From Lingula anatina (lineage: Eukaryota; Brachiopoda; Lingulata; Lingulida; Lingulidae): a stretch of DNA of 64,000 bases. This document shows, piece by piece, positions 61,009 to 64,000 of the stretch. The notes below the pieces were generated by a model that was not told where the DNA came from, did no database searches, and saw only the letters and a program-made list of their open reading frames with translations. Location: assembly GCF_001039355.2 (NCBI RefSeq), contig NW_019775946.1, positions 151,553-215,552 of the forward strand, given 5' to 3'. Both the position numbers and the translations under genes were made by a program. The stretch's first letter is position 1. Each line of letters starts with the position of its first letter.

Positions 61009-62502
61009 CTCTGATTATGCACCCCAAAATGTGCCTGATACGACTGACCACTTGCAAACGCTGAAGGTTCTAACAGTTAAATCATTTTCATGTTGAAGCT
61101 AAAACCATGTATGTCATGACAGTTATGAAGGAATAAGGCACCTGGTAAAATAAATCTTAACTCTCTGTCCTTCAGGTTCCGGGTACCCGTGGCGTATATG
61201 TTTGACCCATCATTTGTCATTACAAAATACAGTAAAACATCTACCCAGTAAAGCCACTCCTACATATGCCGACCCTCAGCTTGCTTTATGCTAACAATGT
61301 CAATGTTTGAGACACTTTTCTTTGGCCCGCGAAATGGGTAGCTTATTACCCGGTGTTAACATTTGAACTATCCCGATCACGAATCTATCAACGGAAATGA
61401 ATTGTTTTAATTAAAAAATTGAATAAATAAATTATTTAACGATGCCTGACCTTCAAAATTCTACTTACCTAAGTTTACCTTGATGTGACGATGTGACTAT
61501 GTAACTGCGTATACAGACGTATAGTGCGGACGTACGTATACTAAGGCCACAGAGGCTATATATCTGCTATGTTACGCGCCATGAGTGTCTGTGTACACTG
61601 ATTTGTCATGCATGCGTTTACCTATCACACACTGTGTTCATTTGAATACACGACGACCCCCAGATTGTCACAAATATTATCTTTTTACATAATGTGCCAT
61701 TGCAAGTTAGTTTCACTTAGACATTCGCCATCAAGATCGACATCTTAATGGAACAACATCTTTAAGGGAAAGTTTCCAAAAATGTTTTCTTTTGCCTGAA
61801 AATAAGCTAAATTATGCCAACACTGTTGTTTGCATTGAAATCCTTACGGCTTATTTTGCCGTCGATTTCTATTCTTCATATGAGAGGGTAAGGGTAATCA
61901 AAACACACTCTCAACTCAAGTATTTTCACAAGACAAAGGGCTTACATTGACCAGGGCTAGGTGAGGGTGACTTAGGTTACAGTTGTGTCATCTAAGTAAT
62001 GCACCTTCAATGGATGCTTTGGAATGTGAGAGTACGTTTCATTAGTGTCAGTCATGCCGAAGATGGAGGGTCACAAAACTTCGCCCTTTTACCATCTATC
62101 CCTTAAATCTCCGCGTCAATCGGATTTTGTACGAAACAGTGATTTCTTGATGTTTGTTTCGGTATTGTCAATACGGTGTGATTTTTTTTGCTGTTTAGGT
62201 AACTTAGATATATCGGTGCAGGTCATTCAATTTGTGCAACTTACGGCACATCTTCCATGTAAAAAAAGCAATGACTGTGCTGGTCCGAAAGCAGTTTTGA
62301 AATAAAATAAATAATATTTATCTAGGTGTGCGGATGTGCAGTCATCGGGTGCATTAGGCAATAAATCACCATTAAAGTATAGGCAAAGAGACAGTTATAA
62401 TGACGTGGCATTAGTTTTGGTTGGCGATTTTATGTAATACATGTTATTTGTGAATGTATATTGCATGTGTCAATTGCCATGTTAATTCAGTGTTACTGTA
62501 AA

Positions 62503-62543
62503 CTAGGACCCAGCTTTAAAAGATCTTAAAAAATGGGTCCTAG
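62503..62543. repeat. Perfect 10-bp inverted repeat
   Basis: ctaggaccca and tgggtcctag flank a 21-base AT-rich spacer. Confidence 0.75.
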
Positions 62544-64000
62544 CTTCAAAAAAGATACTGCTGAATTGCAGCTTAACAGTTACTACTAGTAGAATATTTG
62601 ATGGCTTATCTTGTCACCTTTTCATCGCTTGATACATGCAAGAATCGCGTCTTTTTTGGCCACTCATGTAATGAAGATAGAGCTTTTCACTTGTGACAGT
62701 TAAGATTGGAAATTAACTCCTCGAAATTGTTGTATAAATCGTAATTTTTCTAACGGTTTTGGATAGGGTATACCTTGCTAATTTAGACAAAAATGCTCAT
62801 AATTCCAGGAAAATTCACTCCTGCTCTTTCTAAAGGTTTAACGCGCATCGTGCTCCTTTTATCCATCCATCCGGTAAATCAGTTCAAAACGAAATATGTG
62901 TGCTGTACTGTGGCTGATTATTGGACTGGATAGAAGACCCTAAGTATTTGCTATTCGCATTAAAAGGAGGGGCGTTTTAAAAATAAGTCCTTCAATACTC
63001 GACTTCAGTTCTATCAAATACCTTTACAATTTTTGAAGTCTTCTTGTTCCGTTTCAGGTTACATTGGAATTGACGGCCATACATGTTCCCTCAGCTATGT
63101 CTCCTGTATCTGTGCTTTGCTTTTTTCCCCTTAGGTTTCAAATTTATACGGAGTGTCTGTCTGTGGTGAATTTTAGAATTTTGTTAATCTTTTGAGACAT
63201 GAGGTGAGGCGTGGAATGGTTATACTTGGTCAGACAGACATGAATGTTACCGATCGTATTTTTTGATTAAAATTATGTGAAGGTGCCGCACCAAATATAT
63301 ATGTGAAAACCACGTCTTTCGCCTTTTTACCTATCTGTGAAAACCACGACTTTTCCATTATCCCCTCCTTTGGTTTTAAATATTTTCAACAATGTGTGGT
63401 CTTCCATTAATAGACTATCACCTGTCACCACGTGCTAGATGTTGGCCTGCTCATCATAATCGGAAGTGTACCTGTATTACGATGTGAATTAACAAAGTAT
63501 CATTATGCACAGTGAGGTTGTAAAGTGACCGAGGACAGGTATATTATTTTCCTTTGTGCAACAATTCGGGGCAAGGTGAGTACAATTAGCGACCAGGGGT
63601 TATGTGCGTGCCACCTCACCGAGACATTTCTTCATAACAACCTGTAATTTTGTTTGGAGGTCGCGGAATTCAATTTATCTAATGTCTACCGTGTCTCTCC
63701 CTGCCTCCCAGGCGCCTGTCACTGGCGGCTATAGGTGGTTGACTTAATCAATTATCCTCCCCCTCCATCATCATTCCGAGCATGTTTTCTAAACAAATAT
63801 ATCTGCCATTATAGTTAGCCAAAAATGTAGATTTTATACGAAACTTAGATTAGAGATTTCTGTTTTCTCTGTCCACCCTTTCAGTGCACGTATTGGTACA
63901 TCAAAACCCACCGGGTATATACATGTTCCTCAAACAAAAGGTAAGAATACCGATATCACGATTTTGGGAAGAATTCCGATAAATGAGTGTTAGCAAACAT

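Larger units (their letters stand above)
49141..64000. other. Gene-free region, second part
   Basis: Nearly 15 kb to the right edge without a recognised exon. Holds TC and AC microsatellites, a poly-G run (60997-61008), small inverted repeats and a cluster of GATA-like sites (49502-49620). The two longest open frames (53722-54300 minus, 56265-56687 plus) have no recognisable domain and were not called. Confidence 0.55.

Noticed and set aside
1-64000. CRISPR arrays, bacterial operons, riboswitches, integrated virus genomes, reverse transcriptase genes, tRNA or rRNA genes
   Set aside because: None seen. Reading was by eye, so a single tRNA or an old, decayed transposon could have been missed.

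Overview
The window is animal genomic DNA. It is intron-rich and AT-rich, with GT-AG introns, long gene-free stretches and many dinucleotide repeats, and no bacterial or viral layout. The gene content (an extracellular-matrix thrombospondin, a peptide-receptor-like GPCR, a secreted protein with an ShK-type domain) suggests a marine invertebrate. A lophotrochozoan such as a mollusc is my best guess, but that is inference and the sequence does not prove it.

Left half (1437-31912, minus strand): one large thrombospondin gene. Its 5' end is at 31912 and its 3' end, including the C-terminal lectin-like domain, lies beyond base 1. I could chain 21 coding exons in a single consistent reading phase (4080 coding bases, 1360 codons): signal peptide, N-terminal domain, coiled coil with a CxxC pair, 21 EGF-like domains, and the start of the type 3 calcium-binding repeats. 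The coiled coil matches the pentamer-forming helix of vertebrate group B thrombospondins (COMP), including the central glutamine. Vertebrate group B members have four EGF domains. Here EGF1 appears amplified to 12 copies (most in one 1.28 kb exon) and EGF2 to 7 copies (mostly one per 162-bp exon), while EGF3 and EGF4 stay single.

Nested in a thrombospondin intron, on the plus strand, is an intronless-CDS class A GPCR (8362-9699). A block of about 4.92 kb holding this GPCR and six complete thrombospondin exons plus one cut exon occurs twice (7263-12182 and 12184-17111), nearly identical, with a single N at 12183 exactly on the junction and inside an EGF exon. I read this as two overlapping haplotype contigs that were not merged, not a real duplication. 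The window then holds one true GPCR locus and the thrombospondin gene is intact.

Middle (31913-37620): spacer with the thrombospondin promoter side. At 37621-39636 (minus) is a single-exon CDS for a 671-residue secreted or membrane-anchored cysteine-rich protein with an internal ShK-like domain, a Thr/Lys/Pro-rich stalk and a C-terminal hydrophobic tail. A splice acceptor lies in its 5' UTR.

Right (39688-64000): about 24 kb in which I recognise no gene, only microsatellites, short hairpins, AT-rich palindromes and a few unassigned open frames. It may be intron or regulatory DNA of a gene outside the window.
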